The notes below the pieces were generated by a model. It worked only from the letters and a program-made list of their open reading frames with translations. It was not told the DNA's origin and searched no databases. This document shows positions 1 to 8,927 of a stretch of DNA of 64,000 nt, piece by piece; position 1 is the first letter of the stretch; each line of letters begins with the position of its first letter. This DNA comes from Verrucomicrobia bacterium IMCC26134. GTDB taxonomy: Bacteria; Verrucomicrobiota; Verrucomicrobiia; Opitutales; Opitutaceae. The DNA lies in contig CP011265.1 in NCBI GenBank assembly GCA_000972765.1, positions 1,178,001-1,242,000 of the forward strand, read 5' to 3'. Both the position numbers and the translations under genes were made by a program.

Positions 1-929
1 TGGGAAACACCGCGCAGCTCGCCTCCGGGCGCGGAGCGGGTGACCGCCGGCGACCAGGCGGAAGCGTCGAAGCCAGGCGCATCCCAGCCGGATAAATCGA
101 GGCGGGCATCGTGATCCTCGCCGCCGTAGACGCAGCAAAACGTAATCGGTCCGGCAGCGGTGCGCCAGTCGGAGTCAGTGCCTATAAACTCCGTGGTGCC
201 GTCAGCGTAGTCGAGACGCAACCGGGCGATGGCCATGAGCGGTCCGAAGCTGCCGGTGAACTTGGTGTAGCGACCGCCGCTGACGTTATACATGCCGTTG
301 GCAAGGAGGAGACCGAGGACGTTTTCGCCTCGTCGGAGGCCGGCGGTCAGGTCGAAGGTATCGTAGAGGACGGTGCGGCGGTAGTTGGTCCAGCCGGGGG
401 CGAGCAGGGCTTCGCCGATTTTGAGCCCGTTGGCAGTGAGCTCGTAGTGGCCTAGGCCGGTGACGTGCAGCAGCGCGCGTATGAGGCCGGGGCGCACGGT
501 GATGGAGCGGCGCAAACGCACGGTGGCGTCGGCGCCCTCCCGGCCGATCCAGGCGGCGGGCGACCAGTGGGTTGGGGCAAGCACGCCCATGGTCCAGCGG
601 GCGGGCGGGCTCCATGGCGAGGTCACGCCGTCCTGGTCCCAGACTCGGACCGTCCACCAGCAGATCTGATCGGTGGAGAGGGGCGCGCCGGCATAGACGA
701 TGCGGCACGCGGAGTGGTTCTCCAGCCGGCCTGTGTCCCAGAGGTCGCCTTGTCTGGCGGCGAGCAACTCAGGCGCGGAGGCGACGAGCACCTGACAGGC
801 CGTCTGGCGCAGACCCCGTGCGTCTTTGACGACCGCTTCAAGAAACCAGCCGAGAGTCGGATCGGGCCGGTCGATGCCGAGCGGAGCCTCTCGACGGTCG
901 GTTTGCAGGCGAACGGCTTGGAGTGACAT
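1..929 (-). CDS. Alpha-L-rhamnosidase (GH78), N-terminal part, cut by left window edge
   Basis: Reading the minus strand from ATG at 929 gives about 309 codons that stay open to the window edge, so the C-terminal part lies outside. GH78 enzymes remove terminal alpha-L-rhamnose from pectin side chains and plant glycosides. Residues about 5-105 resemble the fibronectin-like domain that opens the family (PLGID, TACQVLVAS, LWDTG, WWTVRVWDQDG). Residues about 130-300 resemble the N-terminal beta-sandwich domain (HVTGLGHYELTANG, YDTFDLTAG, LLANGMYN). The catalytic barrel with its acidic residues is not in view, so activity cannot be judged. No signal peptide is visible, suggesting a cytoplasmic enzyme acting on imported oligosaccharides. 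It is divergent from korA. The family call is confident; the substrate is inference. Confidence 0.88.
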   Translation of the reverse strand, partial: MSLQAVRLQTDRREAPLGIDRPDPTLGWFLEAVVKDARGLRQTACQVLVASAPELLAARQGDLWDTGRLENHSACRIVYAGAPLSTDQICWWTVRVWDQDGVTSPWSPPARWTMGVLAPTHWSPAAWIGREGADATVRLRRSITVRPGLIRALLHVTGLGHYELTANGLKIGEALLAPGWTNYRRTVLYDTFDLTAGLRRGENVLGLLLANGMYNVSGGRYTKFTGSFGPLMAIARLRLDYADGTTEFIGTDSDWRTAAGPITFCCVYGGEDHDARLDLSGWDAPGFDASAWSPAVTRSAPGGELRGVS

Positions 930-1228
930 GAGGGTATGGGGCGGGCGGTGGGGCGGGGGAGAGGCTTGCGACTTCAGCTGATTGAATACGCAGGTGGTTT
1001 AATGCGGATGATTGATGCCGCCTCTGCGGACAGATGCGAGGATGGGTAATTTTTACAGTCATGCAGGAGAGACGATTGCGTTCTCTCCGTCGGGGGTGGC
1101 CTTCAGGAGGAGGACGCCCGGTGCGGGGCTTCGTATTATTCGTTAAACTAATGTCAGGCGCAATTATCGCGCAGTATTTGTGGAAATGGCGGCCTGACTC
1201 CGGACCGATCGAGCATCACGCTACGGCC

Positions 1229-3106
1229 ATGGTCACACCCAATAACCCCACCTCGGGCGACCGGCCCGTCACCCCTCAATCTCTCGCCGTCGAAGCTACC
1301 GTGCCTGATGTCGTAATCCGCCTCGCCGGCGATTCCCAAGACGGCATCCAGGCCGTCGGCGGCTTCCTCGCCCGGCTTGCCGGTCGTTCGGACCAGGAAG
1401 TCATGACTTACATGACGATTCCCTCCACCATCTCGGGCGGCGCCTCGATTTTCCAGGTGCGCATGGGCTCCGGCGACATCCTTTCTGCTGGCGACCGCGC
1501 CGATGTGCTGGTGGCCTTTTATCAGCACAGCTACGACGGCCACCGCGAGTCTTTGCGTCCGGGCGGCGTGCTGCTTTACGACTCGGATCATGTTACAGCC
1601 AACCCCGACGACCACGACGTAACCGCCGTGGGTGTGCCGATGACTTCCGCGACCGTCGAGGCCGTGGGTGGATCGAGCAAGGAGAAGGGAAAAAACATCT
1701 ATGTGCTCGGCCTGCTCGCGCGTATGTTCGACCTGGATGTGCCGAAGCTCACGCAGCTCATTCACGAGCGTTTTGGCGGCAAGACCGAGGACCTCGTGCG
1801 CAACGCCCTTCTGGCCTTCGACGCCGGCTACGCCTACCCGGCGGAGCACCTCCGCCATATCCTTTACCGACTCGAAAAACCCGCTCATCAATCCGGTTCG
1901 AGACCCAACGTCACCTGCGACGGCAACACCGCCCTCGCCTACGGTCTCATCGCCGCAGGCGTGCGTCATGGCGCCGCCTATCCTATCACACCCTGGTCAT
2001 CCATCATGGAGACGCTCCGCACTGAGCTGCCGAAATACGGCGGCGTTTTTGTGCAATGCGAGGACGAGATCGCCGCCGCCTCCACCGCGCTCGGCTTCGC
2101 CTACGGCGGACACCTTTCCATCACCGGTTCCTCCGGCCCCGGTATCTCCTTGAAAATGGAGGCGCTTGGCTGGGCCACCATGGCGGAGATGCCGCTGATT
2201 GTGGTCAATGTGCAGCGTGCCGGCCCCTCCACCGGCATGGCGACCAATATCGAGCAGAGCGATCTGCTCCAGGCTATCTACGGTAGCCACGGCGATTGTC
2301 CGCGCGTCATACTCGCGCCGAAAAACGTCGAGGACTGCTTCTACGTCGCGCTCGAGGCCGGACGTATCGCCCGGGACTACAGCACGCCGGTCATCATTCT
2401 TTCCGACCAGGCCATCGCCACCCGTATCGAGGCCTTCGTTGAGCCCGACCTCGCCGCCTTGATGGGTGCGACCCTGCCCGATGTCGGCCCGCGCGATGCT
2501 TATTACAAACCTTACCCGCTCGACCGCATCACGCACCATGCGCCGCCCGGCTCGGTCATGGCTTCCGGAAAATACCCGATCGCCACCGGCCTCGAGCACG
2601 ATGAACACGGCCACCCCACCGCCAGCCCCGTGTTGCACACCAAGATGACCGCCAAGCGCCGCGAGAAACTCAAAACCCTCGCCGCCACGCTGCCCGCGCC
2701 GGAGCTGGCGGGCGATGAGTCCGGCGACATCCTCCTCGTCGGCTGGGGCTGCACCTACGGTCCGATCCGCGAGGCCATGGCCCGCCTGCGGGCCGGCGGC
2801 ACTCGCGTCGGCCACATGCAGATGCGTCACATCCACCCCCTCGCCCCCGGCCTCGAAGATACCTTCGCCCGCTACCGTCACATCCTCGTGGTGGAGATCA
2901 ACGACGAGGGACTCTACGGCTACGGGCAACTCGCGACCTTGCTGCGCGCCCGCACCTGCAACCCCGCCATCGACTCCATCACCAAGACCGACGGCCTCAC
3001 CTACAAGGTCAGTGAAATCGTCGAACGCGTGGCCCGTAAAACCGGCCTCGCCGACCCCAGCATCGGCCACCGATCCAAGAGCATCCTCGCCGTCAACGTG
3101 CGCTAA
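1229..3106 (+). CDS. korA: 2-oxoacid:ferredoxin oxidoreductase, fused gamma-alpha subunit (KorA type)
   Basis: With KorB this forms the two-subunit enzyme that oxidatively decarboxylates a 2-oxoacid (typically 2-oxoglutarate) to the CoA thioester while reducing ferredoxin. Residues about 27-215 are the gamma domain (VVIRLAGDSQDGIQAVGG, TYMTIPSTISGG). From about residue 230 comes the alpha domain I (GNTALAYGLIAAG, YPITPWSSIME), followed by domain II towards the C-terminus. The frame is open from 1034, but the extra 65 residues have no family character, so ATG 1229 is preferred; ATG 1151 is possible. The 930-1228 gap holds no other gene. korB follows after 85 bases in the same direction. 2-Oxoglutarate specificity is inferred from the fused architecture rather than from a residue I can point to. 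Confidence 0.9.
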   Translation: MVTPNNPTSGDRPVTPQSLAVEATVPDVVIRLAGDSQDGIQAVGGFLARLAGRSDQEVMTYMTIPSTISGGASIFQVRMGSGDILSAGDRADVLVAFYQHSYDGHRESLRPGGVLLYDSDHVTANPDDHDVTAVGVPMTSATVEAVGGSSKEKGKNIYVLGLLARMFDLDVPKLTQLIHERFGGKTEDLVRNALLAFDAGYAYPAEHLRHILYRLEKPAHQSGSRPNVTCDGNTALAYGLIAAGVRHGAAYPITPWSSIMETLRTELPKYGGVFVQCEDEIAAASTALGFAYGGHLSITGSSGPGISLKMEALGWATMAEMPLIVVNVQRAGPSTGMATNIEQSDLLQAIYGSHGDCPRVILAPKNVEDCFYVALEAGRIARDYSTPVIILSDQAIATRIEAFVEPDLAALMGATLPDVGPRDAYYKPYPLDRITHHAPPGSVMASGKYPIATGLEHDEHGHPTASPVLHTKMTAKRREKLKTLAATLPAPELAGDESGDILLVGWGCTYGPIREAMARLRAGGTRVGHMQMRHIHPLAPGLEDTFARYRHILVVEINDEGLYGYGQLATLLRARTCNPAIDSITKTDGLTYKVSEIVERVARKTGLADPSIGHRSKSILAVNVR

Positions 3107-3191
3107 CCCGCCCGCGCTTTTCCCTTATCGTATTTCCAATTTCATAATTCCCGATTTCCGCGTTTTCCCATCACCAGCTTCCCCTTTCCCC
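3107..3191 (+). repeat. Pyrimidine-rich leader before korB (copy 1 of 3)
   Basis: The korA-korB spacer is almost purine-free on the coding strand and ends in TTTCCCC touching the ATG. Its core, CCGATTTCCGCGTTTTCC at 3151-3168, closely resembles spacers read on the minus strand before livG (19597-19665) and yejE (32860-32914). There is no Shine-Dalgarno sequence. Confidence 0.5.
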
Positions 3192-4151
3192 ATGTCCTCC
3201 CTCGAAACTCCCTCCCCCTCCGCTCCCGTCGCTGCCGACGGCATCCGCGCCCCGCTGACCAAGAAGGCACTTACCGCCGACCACCCCACCTGGTGCCCCG
3301 GCTGCGGCGATTTCGCCGTGCTCGCCTCGTTCTACAAGGTCCTCGAAAAACTTAACTACCCGCAGGAGAAGATCGTGACCTTCTCCGGTATCGGCTGCTC
3401 TTCGCGGTTCCCTTATTTCGTCAACACCCACGGCGGACACTACCTCCACGGCCGCTCGCTGCCCTTCGCCGCCGGCATCAGCCTGGGCCGCGACGATCTC
3501 CATGTCTTCGTCTTCGGCGGCGACGGCGACGGTTTCTCCATCGGCGGCAACCACCTCGTTCACACCGCGCGCAAAAACCCCCGTCTCACTTACGTCATCA
3601 TGGACAACTCCGTCTATGGCCTCACCAAGAAGCAGACCTCCCCGACCTCGCCCATCGGCTTCAAGTCCAAGACCGATCCCTGGGGCGCCTACGACCAGCC
3701 CATCAACCCCATGCGCACACTCCTCAACAGCGGCGCCACCTTTGTCGCCCGCTCCCACGCCGGACAGGTCAACCACATGGTCGATATGATGCACCGCGCC
3801 GCCCTGCACGACGGCTTCTCGGTGGTCGAGATCCTCTCCGAGTGCGTGGAGTTCAACGAAGGCGCCTTCGACGCCGCCAGCCCGCGCAAAGGCGGCGCCT
3901 GGCAGACCATCGAGCTGCGCAAAAACGACGGCACCCCCGAGGACGCCGCGCGCCACGATCACAGCGACGAGTTCGCCGCCTTCAAGCTCGCGAACGAACC
4001 CTTTCCCGGCCGCTTCGGGGTTTACTACGAGAACACGACCCGCCCCACGAAGAACGCCCTGGAACAAAAACTCATCGTCGCCAGTCGTGAGAAAACGAAG
4101 AACGCATCCGACCTCGACCTCATGCAAAAAACCTTTGCCCGCCTGCGCTAG
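3192..4151 (+). CDS. korB: 2-oxoacid:ferredoxin oxidoreductase, beta subunit (KorB type)
   Basis: 319 residues. This is the thiamine-diphosphate and iron-sulfur subunit paired with KorA. TPP-binding elements are GDGDG at 110-114 and the downstream MDNSVYG near 137-143. Four cysteines in the positions used for the single [4Fe-4S] cluster of two-subunit enzymes are present: C35 and C38 in WCPGCGDF, C69 in GIGCSS, C218 in SECVEF. The frame is open well upstream inside korA, but ATG 3192 gives the family-length protein and begins directly after a C-rich tract. No ferredoxin or delta subunit gene is adjacent, so the electron acceptor is encoded elsewhere. Confidence 0.93.
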   Translation: MSSLETPSPSAPVAADGIRAPLTKKALTADHPTWCPGCGDFAVLASFYKVLEKLNYPQEKIVTFSGIGCSSRFPYFVNTHGGHYLHGRSLPFAAGISLGRDDLHVFVFGGDGDGFSIGGNHLVHTARKNPRLTYVIMDNSVYGLTKKQTSPTSPIGFKSKTDPWGAYDQPINPMRTLLNSGATFVARSHAGQVNHMVDMMHRAALHDGFSVVEILSECVEFNEGAFDAASPRKGGAWQTIELRKNDGTPEDAARHDHSDEFAAFKLANEPFPGRFGVYYENTTRPTKNALEQKLIVASREKTKNASDLDLMQKTFARLR

Positions 4152-4449
4152 GGAGGGTCGATGGTATCGATTTATCTTCCGTAGATAGTCACCGCGCCGG
4201 CGGTGTAGTGGCTCGGTTTGTTCTGTGACGAAAGCTCATTCAGCCTGCCGAAGTCAGGCGGGATTGCCGGGGCCGACGCGAAAAACCGAGACCACGGTTC
4301 GCTACCAGCCCGACTGCTCAAACCGTCCGTAAAACGAACAAAAAATTAACATAAGCCCCTTCGCGCTAGTTTTATACGCATAGCGGCCTCCCTTTAGTAT
4401 GGGCAAAACACGGCTAGGCGCCTTAGGGTTTTGAGTTCCCCTTAACTCG

Positions 4450-5751
4450 ATGCCCTCGCCTTCCACCCCCCGCCCCAAACTTCTCGGACAATGCTTGGTG
4501 ATGGCCTTTCTCGTGGCGACGCTCACGTCTTGCACCAGCCCGGGGCGGGGCAGTTCTGCGAAACCGGAGAGCAAAACAACGTTTTCCGAACTGAAACTCA
4601 AGGAACTCGACGAGGCCACCTGCAGTTTTGCCGACCGGTATGTTACCTTAATTTCCGATGCCTGTGATCAGGCGGAAAAATTAGCGGCCACGCCTACCGC
4701 GCGCACTCAGGCACTGCGGTTAAAACTGCATCATGCATCCTCCGCGTATGCGATCGCCACCGGTCCCAGCCCCCTCGGCCAGCTCCTTGATCTCTGCAGC
4801 GTCGTCACTCTGAGCAAAATGAACCTGGCGGACGAAGGTCGCGCCAACCTCGTGTTCGGGCCGCTTGGCGGCCCCGTGGTGGCCCGGGCATTCACACAAG
4901 CCCACGACGACATCTGGCGCATGGCGAGTGACTATCTGAATCCCGCTGAAATCGAAGCGGTCCAAGCCGTCATCGTCGAGTGGCGGCGCCAGAATCCTGA
5001 TGTGGCGATGATGGCTTATGTGCGTTTCGATGACTTCGCCAAGGCGCGCGCCGGATTACAACAGGTCCGGCCGCAAATCGGCGGCCTTTTTTCCCAGATC
5101 AGTGAAGCCAACCGCAAACTCGAAAACGCCCAGACTTTCGCACAACGCACATTCTTCTACGCCCAGCGGGTGCCGCGCTTGATGCAGTGGCAGGCCGAGC
5201 GCACCGTGGACGCAATCTTACAGGGTAGCGACGTGCAGCGCGTCATCGGACAGAGTGATGCGTTCACCCGCGCCATGAGCGACGTGGCGGCGGAAGTTAA
5301 AAAAATCGACCAGCGCCAGACCGAACTCTCCGCCCTTTTGACCCAGGTGGATGGCATCGTGCGCGAGTTGAAGGGATTCGGACCGGAAATTCGAGACACC
5401 GTCCAAACAGTCGCAGCGCTCAACGAGCCGGTGAGGCAGAATCTTGTGATCGTTGACCGTATTCTGGCCCGGCAGGCGGAGCAACCGCACGATCCAAACG
5501 CCAAGCCTCTGGATTTGGTCGAGGTGCGCGGGCTTGTCAAAGATGCGACCGCCGCCCTCGCCGAACTACAGCCGATTTTAAAAGAAACCGAAGCCCTGAC
5601 GGCTCCCGGTTTTATCGACGCCCGCCTGCAAAAATTCCATGAAGCGGCCGAACAGCGGGTCGATCATATTTTCTACCGCTCCGCCGAACTGATCGGATTG
5701 GCGTTTCTAGCCGGCCTCACGCTGCTCTGGTATCGGGCCCGACTGCGATAA
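4450..5751 (+). CDS. Lipoprotein with long helical region and C-terminal membrane helix, unknown function
   Basis: 433 residues. A lipoprotein signal runs to the lipobox LTSC with the lipidated Cys at residue 28. The body is helical and charged with coiled-coil character (for example around residues 200-330, MSDVAAEVKKIDQRQTEL). A hydrophobic helix, LIGLAFLAGLTLLWY, sits at the very end followed by basic residues. The protein could thus be held in a membrane at both ends, by the lipid at the N-terminus and the helix at the C-terminus. I do not recognise the family. The 298 bases upstream (4152-4449) hold no gene; a short inverted repeat GCCTG/CAGGC there is too weak to call a terminator. The gene stands alone. 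Confidence 0.75.
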   Translation: MPSPSTPRPKLLGQCLVMAFLVATLTSCTSPGRGSSAKPESKTTFSELKLKELDEATCSFADRYVTLISDACDQAEKLAATPTARTQALRLKLHHASSAYAIATGPSPLGQLLDLCSVVTLSKMNLADEGRANLVFGPLGGPVVARAFTQAHDDIWRMASDYLNPAEIEAVQAVIVEWRRQNPDVAMMAYVRFDDFAKARAGLQQVRPQIGGLFSQISEANRKLENAQTFAQRTFFYAQRVPRLMQWQAERTVDAILQGSDVQRVIGQSDAFTRAMSDVAAEVKKIDQRQTELSALLTQVDGIVRELKGFGPEIRDTVQTVAALNEPVRQNLVIVDRILARQAEQPHDPNAKPLDLVEVRGLVKDATAALAELQPILKETEALTAPGFIDARLQKFHEAAEQRVDHIFYRSAELIGLAFLAGLTLLWYRARLR

Positions 5752-6207
5752 GCAGGGCCTTTGCGATCGACTCATCGGTCCCAGAGTGGTCTCCGAGTCG
5801 AGCTGATGCGCGGCCACCGCATGCACGGTGGAAAGCCTTTCGGCATTGTCGGCACTCCATGGCCTCTGTCATGCAATACACTTCAGTATTTCGAGGTGGC
5901 CTGGACCGCGAATCTTAATCTTGCGCAAAAAGCTTTAATGCCAGCACCTTGAAGATCCTAGGCCCCGAAGCGCATCATGTGATTTGTTTCGGCCTTAAAC
6001 ACTTCGGATATAGGTTCATCAGCCGAATGTAAATTATCGATCAATCAAGCCTACACCCTGGGATGATGCCGACTCACGCAAACCTTTCTCAAAATAATAA
6101 AAGATCGCCATCCATTGTGGTCTTACTTGCGAAACTGTCTTTCTTAGCCCGGGGCTTGCTACGGAACGGATGCTTTTTATAAGACCACTGTCTAAGTTCA
6201 CTCCATA
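5752..6207. other. Intergenic region before the sulfotransferase island
   Basis: No supportable coding sequence. A perfect 6-base inverted repeat, CCACCG/CGGTGG with a 6-base loop at 5814-5831, lies about 60 bases after the lipoprotein stop but lacks a T-run. A+T content rises after about 5870, marking the start of the lower-G+C island. A candidate promoter lies at 6156-6183. Confidence 0.5.
6156..6183 (+). promoter_or_regulatory. Candidate sigma70-type promoter for the sulfotransferase pair
   Basis: TTGCTA at 6156-6161 and TATAAG at 6178-6183 are separated by 16 bases. The expected transcription start is about 15-20 bases before the ATG at 6208, leaving a short leader. This is a sequence match only. 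Confidence 0.4.
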
Positions 6208-6996
6208 ATGATATCTCATCTACACAAATGCATCTTCATCCACATCACAAAATGTGCGGGAAGCTCGGTGGAGCATGGTCTCGGGGTTAAAGATTTTCGA
6301 TCCGCAAATTATGAACACGCCTTCGGATGGTGCCCTAAGCTTAAACTATTTATGCAACATGCGACCCCGCAACAGATGCTGGATACCGGATTGATCAAGC
6401 GGGCGGACTGGGATCAGTATTATAAGTTTATTGTAGTCCGAAACCCGTGGGAACGTGCCTACTCGGACTACTTTTGGGTCATGAGTAATTCTTCCGCAAA
6501 AGGCTCTTTCGACGATTTCATACGCGCTAAAGGCAAGTTTAGTAATATTTTGATAAGAAACCCGGAGGACTTTAGGGGCGAACATCTCTATCAACAAAAA
6601 GATTATTTTTTCGTGGATGGCACCCCAATTCATTACGATAGTATCATACGCTACGAGGCGCTTACCCTGGGTTTGGACACGGTCGCCCAAGATCTGAATT
6701 TGCCCCCGACCGCTTTTGCCTCTCATATAAACCAGTTTCCAAAAAGGATCAGTCATTATTCACATTTTTACTCTGATAAAAGAAAACGATTGGTTGAAAC
6801 TGAATTCAAGCACGACATCTCCTTTTTGAACTACGTGTTTGAGGATCGAAGAACGCCGCTCACCCGCTTGAGAGCATTGACACCTTCCCTTTTCGCCCTA
6901 GGTGGAAGTCAATTTATAAAAATGCGTTATCCAGTTCTGCATCAGCGCCTCAAAGCCGCTAAAAAAAGTCTCTTCAAGGTATCTTATGGGTCTTGA
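6208..6996 (+). CDS. Sulfotransferase, Sulfotransfer_2-like family
   Basis: 262 residues. It probably transfers sulfate from PAPS to a surface carbohydrate. The 5'-phosphosulfate loop is IHITKCAGSS at residues 11-20 and the 3'-phosphate-binding stretch is VVRNPWERAYSDY around residues 75-87; both are typical of the HNK-1/chondroitin-type family. No signal peptide or membrane helix is present, so it acts in the cytoplasm. It has lower G+C and different codon use from the housekeeping genes nearby, in keeping with an acquired polysaccharide island. The next gene starts 11 bases before this one stops. The acceptor is unknown. Confidence 0.85.
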   Translation: MISHLHKCIFIHITKCAGSSVEHGLGVKDFRSANYEHAFGWCPKLKLFMQHATPQQMLDTGLIKRADWDQYYKFIVVRNPWERAYSDYFWVMSNSSAKGSFDDFIRAKGKFSNILIRNPEDFRGEHLYQQKDYFFVDGTPIHYDSIIRYEALTLGLDTVAQDLNLPPTAFASHINQFPKRISHYSHFYSDKRKRLVETEFKHDISFLNYVFEDRRTPLTRLRALTPSLFALGGSQFIKMRYPVLHQRLKAAKKSLFKVSYGS

Positions 6997-7801
6997 TCCT
7001 GGTTCTAGTATTAAAAAGTGGCGGGCTCGATTACTCCGCGCCCAATGCGGCGCGAGACCGGACTTAAAAGTATCGTTTATCGTCGGAGGCGCCCAAAAGA
7101 GCGGCACAACTGCCTTGGACTCCTTCCTTCGCCAGCATCCGGAAATCTACATGCCGCACACCGGCAAAGAAATTCATTTTTTCGACAATGAAAACAATTT
7201 TATAAAGAAGCCGGATCACGGTGCGTATCATTCCCATTTTCACCCGCTTCCCTCGCACCGAGTGATCGGGGAGACGACTCCGATTTATCTGTATTGGGAT
7301 CCAGCGCCCGCTCGAATCTGGAATTATAATCCTGATATTAAATGGATTGTAATTCTCAGGAATCCGGTGGATCGGGCCTACTCAGGCTGGAATATGGAAC
7401 GCAAGCGCTACGCGGATCCAGTCCCCTTCGCCGATGCGGTGGCCCTTGAAACAGAGCGCTGCGCCGCCGCTTTGCCTTTGCAGCATCGCGTATTTTCCTA
7501 CTTGGATCGCGGATACTATGCTCATCAGGTGCGCCGGTTGTTCCGTATATTCGGGCGAAAAAATTGCCTGGTTCTGCTGACGGAGGATCTGGCCACCAAT
7601 CATTCGGCTACCCTGCGGCGGGTGTTTGAATTTCTTGGAGTAGATCCAAACGTGGCCCCGCCCGCCGAAAAAGTGTTCGAGCATGCTTACCCGGACGAGC
7701 TGGATAAGGCCTTGCGCGCCCGTCTCGCCGCCCGTTTTTACTTTGATATCCGGGAATTGGAAACTCTCTTGGGCCGTGATCTTTCGGCGTGGTATTCCTA
7801 G
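6986..7801 (+). CDS. Sulfotransferase, PAPS-dependent, second of the pair
   Basis: 271 residues. It belongs to a different branch from its neighbour, with a heparan-sulfotransferase-like 5'-phosphosulfate loop GGAQKSGTTALDSFLRQHP at about 32-50 and a 3'-phosphate-binding stretch VILRNPVDRAYSGW around 117-130. ETTPIYLYW at about 93-101 is also characteristic. It overlaps the previous gene by 11 bases, implying co-expression. No signal peptide is present. Two distinct sulfotransferases next to glycosyltransferases suggest sulfation of a cell-surface glycan at more than one position; that is inference. The 124 bases downstream to the convergent glycosyltransferase gene hold nothing further. Confidence 0.87.
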   Translation: MGLDPGSSIKKWRARLLRAQCGARPDLKVSFIVGGAQKSGTTALDSFLRQHPEIYMPHTGKEIHFFDNENNFIKKPDHGAYHSHFHPLPSHRVIGETTPIYLYWDPAPARIWNYNPDIKWIVILRNPVDRAYSGWNMERKRYADPVPFADAVALETERCAAALPLQHRVFSYLDRGYYAHQVRRLFRIFGRKNCLVLLTEDLATNHSATLRRVFEFLGVDPNVAPPAEKVFEHAYPDELDKALRARLAARFYFDIRELETLLGRDLSAWYS

Positions 7802-7925
7802 CTTTGGCTTCTCCGGCCCTTTTTCAAAAAACGCCGACGTCCGGAACGGCCAGGGCTATTTATGATAGAGACTGACGGGTTTTAGTGCGCTCCAATCAGA
7901 CGGGAACGGTTGTCGCGATGGCGCT

Positions 7926-8804
7926 TCAAAATTCAAAGGTCCGGCCACGCAATCCTTCCAGAATGGTGCCGCACTTGAGCCCGAACAGGTGGACGAACCT
8001 GTAGGAACGTGGCTTGCTGATGAACCCTGGAAGCGCGCGCAGGGTGTGTTTCCAGGCGCGCAGGGAAGATCGCACCGTAGGCAACTCGATGCCGTTGGTT
8101 CGGTGACGCACATAGAGCTGCACACTGGAGCGACCGTAGGTCACGGCTTGGTTAAAGATGTCGCGGATCGTTGAGCGCGAGCGCCAGGTCACGCGGGCAT
8201 CGGGCGCATAGGCCAACCGGTAGCCGGCGACATGCAGACGGATACACAGGTCGATATCCTCGCCGGCATGAACCGCGAGATCCTGCCAGCCGCCCACCGC
8301 GTCGAGGACACGGCGGTGGATGGCAAAATTTGTTCCGATGGCGCAGTCGAAGCCGCCAAAGCGGAGCAGGAACCGGGTGTCGGCCGGGATTTCGTTGCGA
8401 TTGTGGGCCGGTGGCCGGCCGTCCGGGGTGCGGACGACAAAGCCACCGACCGCATCAGCCTGTTGGAGCGTGGCATTGAGCGCGACGAGCCAGTCAGGGG
8501 CGGGCAGGTCGTCCTGATCGGTGTAGGCAAGCAAATCGGCTTGAGCCTGGCTGGCCCCGAAATTGCGGGCATAGACCTGTCCGGGGTGTTGCGAGCCATC
8601 GACGAGTCGCACATGCGTGAGCCTTTGAGCCTCGATGCGGCGCTTGATGAGTTCACGGCTGTTGTCGCGGGACCCATTGTCCACGTAGATGGCTTCCCAG
8701 ACAAAATCACAGCGTTGGGCGAGCAGGGCATCCATCTGCTCTTCGAGATGCGTTGAGCCGTTGTAGACGGCTATAATGACAGAGATCAGTGGTTTGGCGG
8801 GCAT
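7926..8804 (-). CDS. Glycosyltransferase family 2
   Basis: GT-A fold inverting glycosyltransferase. The N-terminal nucleotide-sugar site is SVIIAVYNG, followed by EAIYVDNGSRDNS. The metal-binding acidic motif is YTDQDDLPAPDW, and the acceptor-side GEDIDLCIRLHVAGY carries the probable catalytic acidic residues. ATG 8804 begins just before the first beta strand; the frame is open to 8858, but the extra 18 residues look non-coding. No membrane segment is evident. It is convergent with the sulfotransferase pair and lies 123 bases after the second GT2 gene on the same strand. Sugar donor and acceptor are unknown; its place in the surface-glycan cluster is inferred from neighbours. Confidence 0.87.
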   Translation of the reverse strand: MPAKPLISVIIAVYNGSTHLEEQMDALLAQRCDFVWEAIYVDNGSRDNSRELIKRRIEAQRLTHVRLVDGSQHPGQVYARNFGASQAQADLLAYTDQDDLPAPDWLVALNATLQQADAVGGFVVRTPDGRPPAHNRNEIPADTRFLLRFGGFDCAIGTNFAIHRRVLDAVGGWQDLAVHAGEDIDLCIRLHVAGYRLAYAPDARVTWRSRSTIRDIFNQAVTYGRSSVQLYVRHRTNGIELPTVRSSLRAWKHTLRALPGFISKPRSYRFVHLFGLKCGTILEGLRGRTFEF

Positions 8805-8927
8805 CGAGGTCTTGGGAGCAGGTGTATAAACGATGGTTGAATAATTTCTAACGAGCAACTCTCAGGCTCTGTCGCGTAGTCTATCCCTTTTCGCCAGCGC
8901 CTAGGCCTCCGCCGTTGAGTTGGGCGG

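Noticed and set aside
2715-3191. Upstream extension of the korB frame inside korA
   Set aside because: Out-of-frame reading of a well-conserved gene with proline- and serine-rich low-complexity product; korB starts properly at 3192.
5761-5952. A 63-codon plus-strand frame after the lipoprotein gene
   Set aside because: No domain, no start signal, and composition typical of non-coding sequence.
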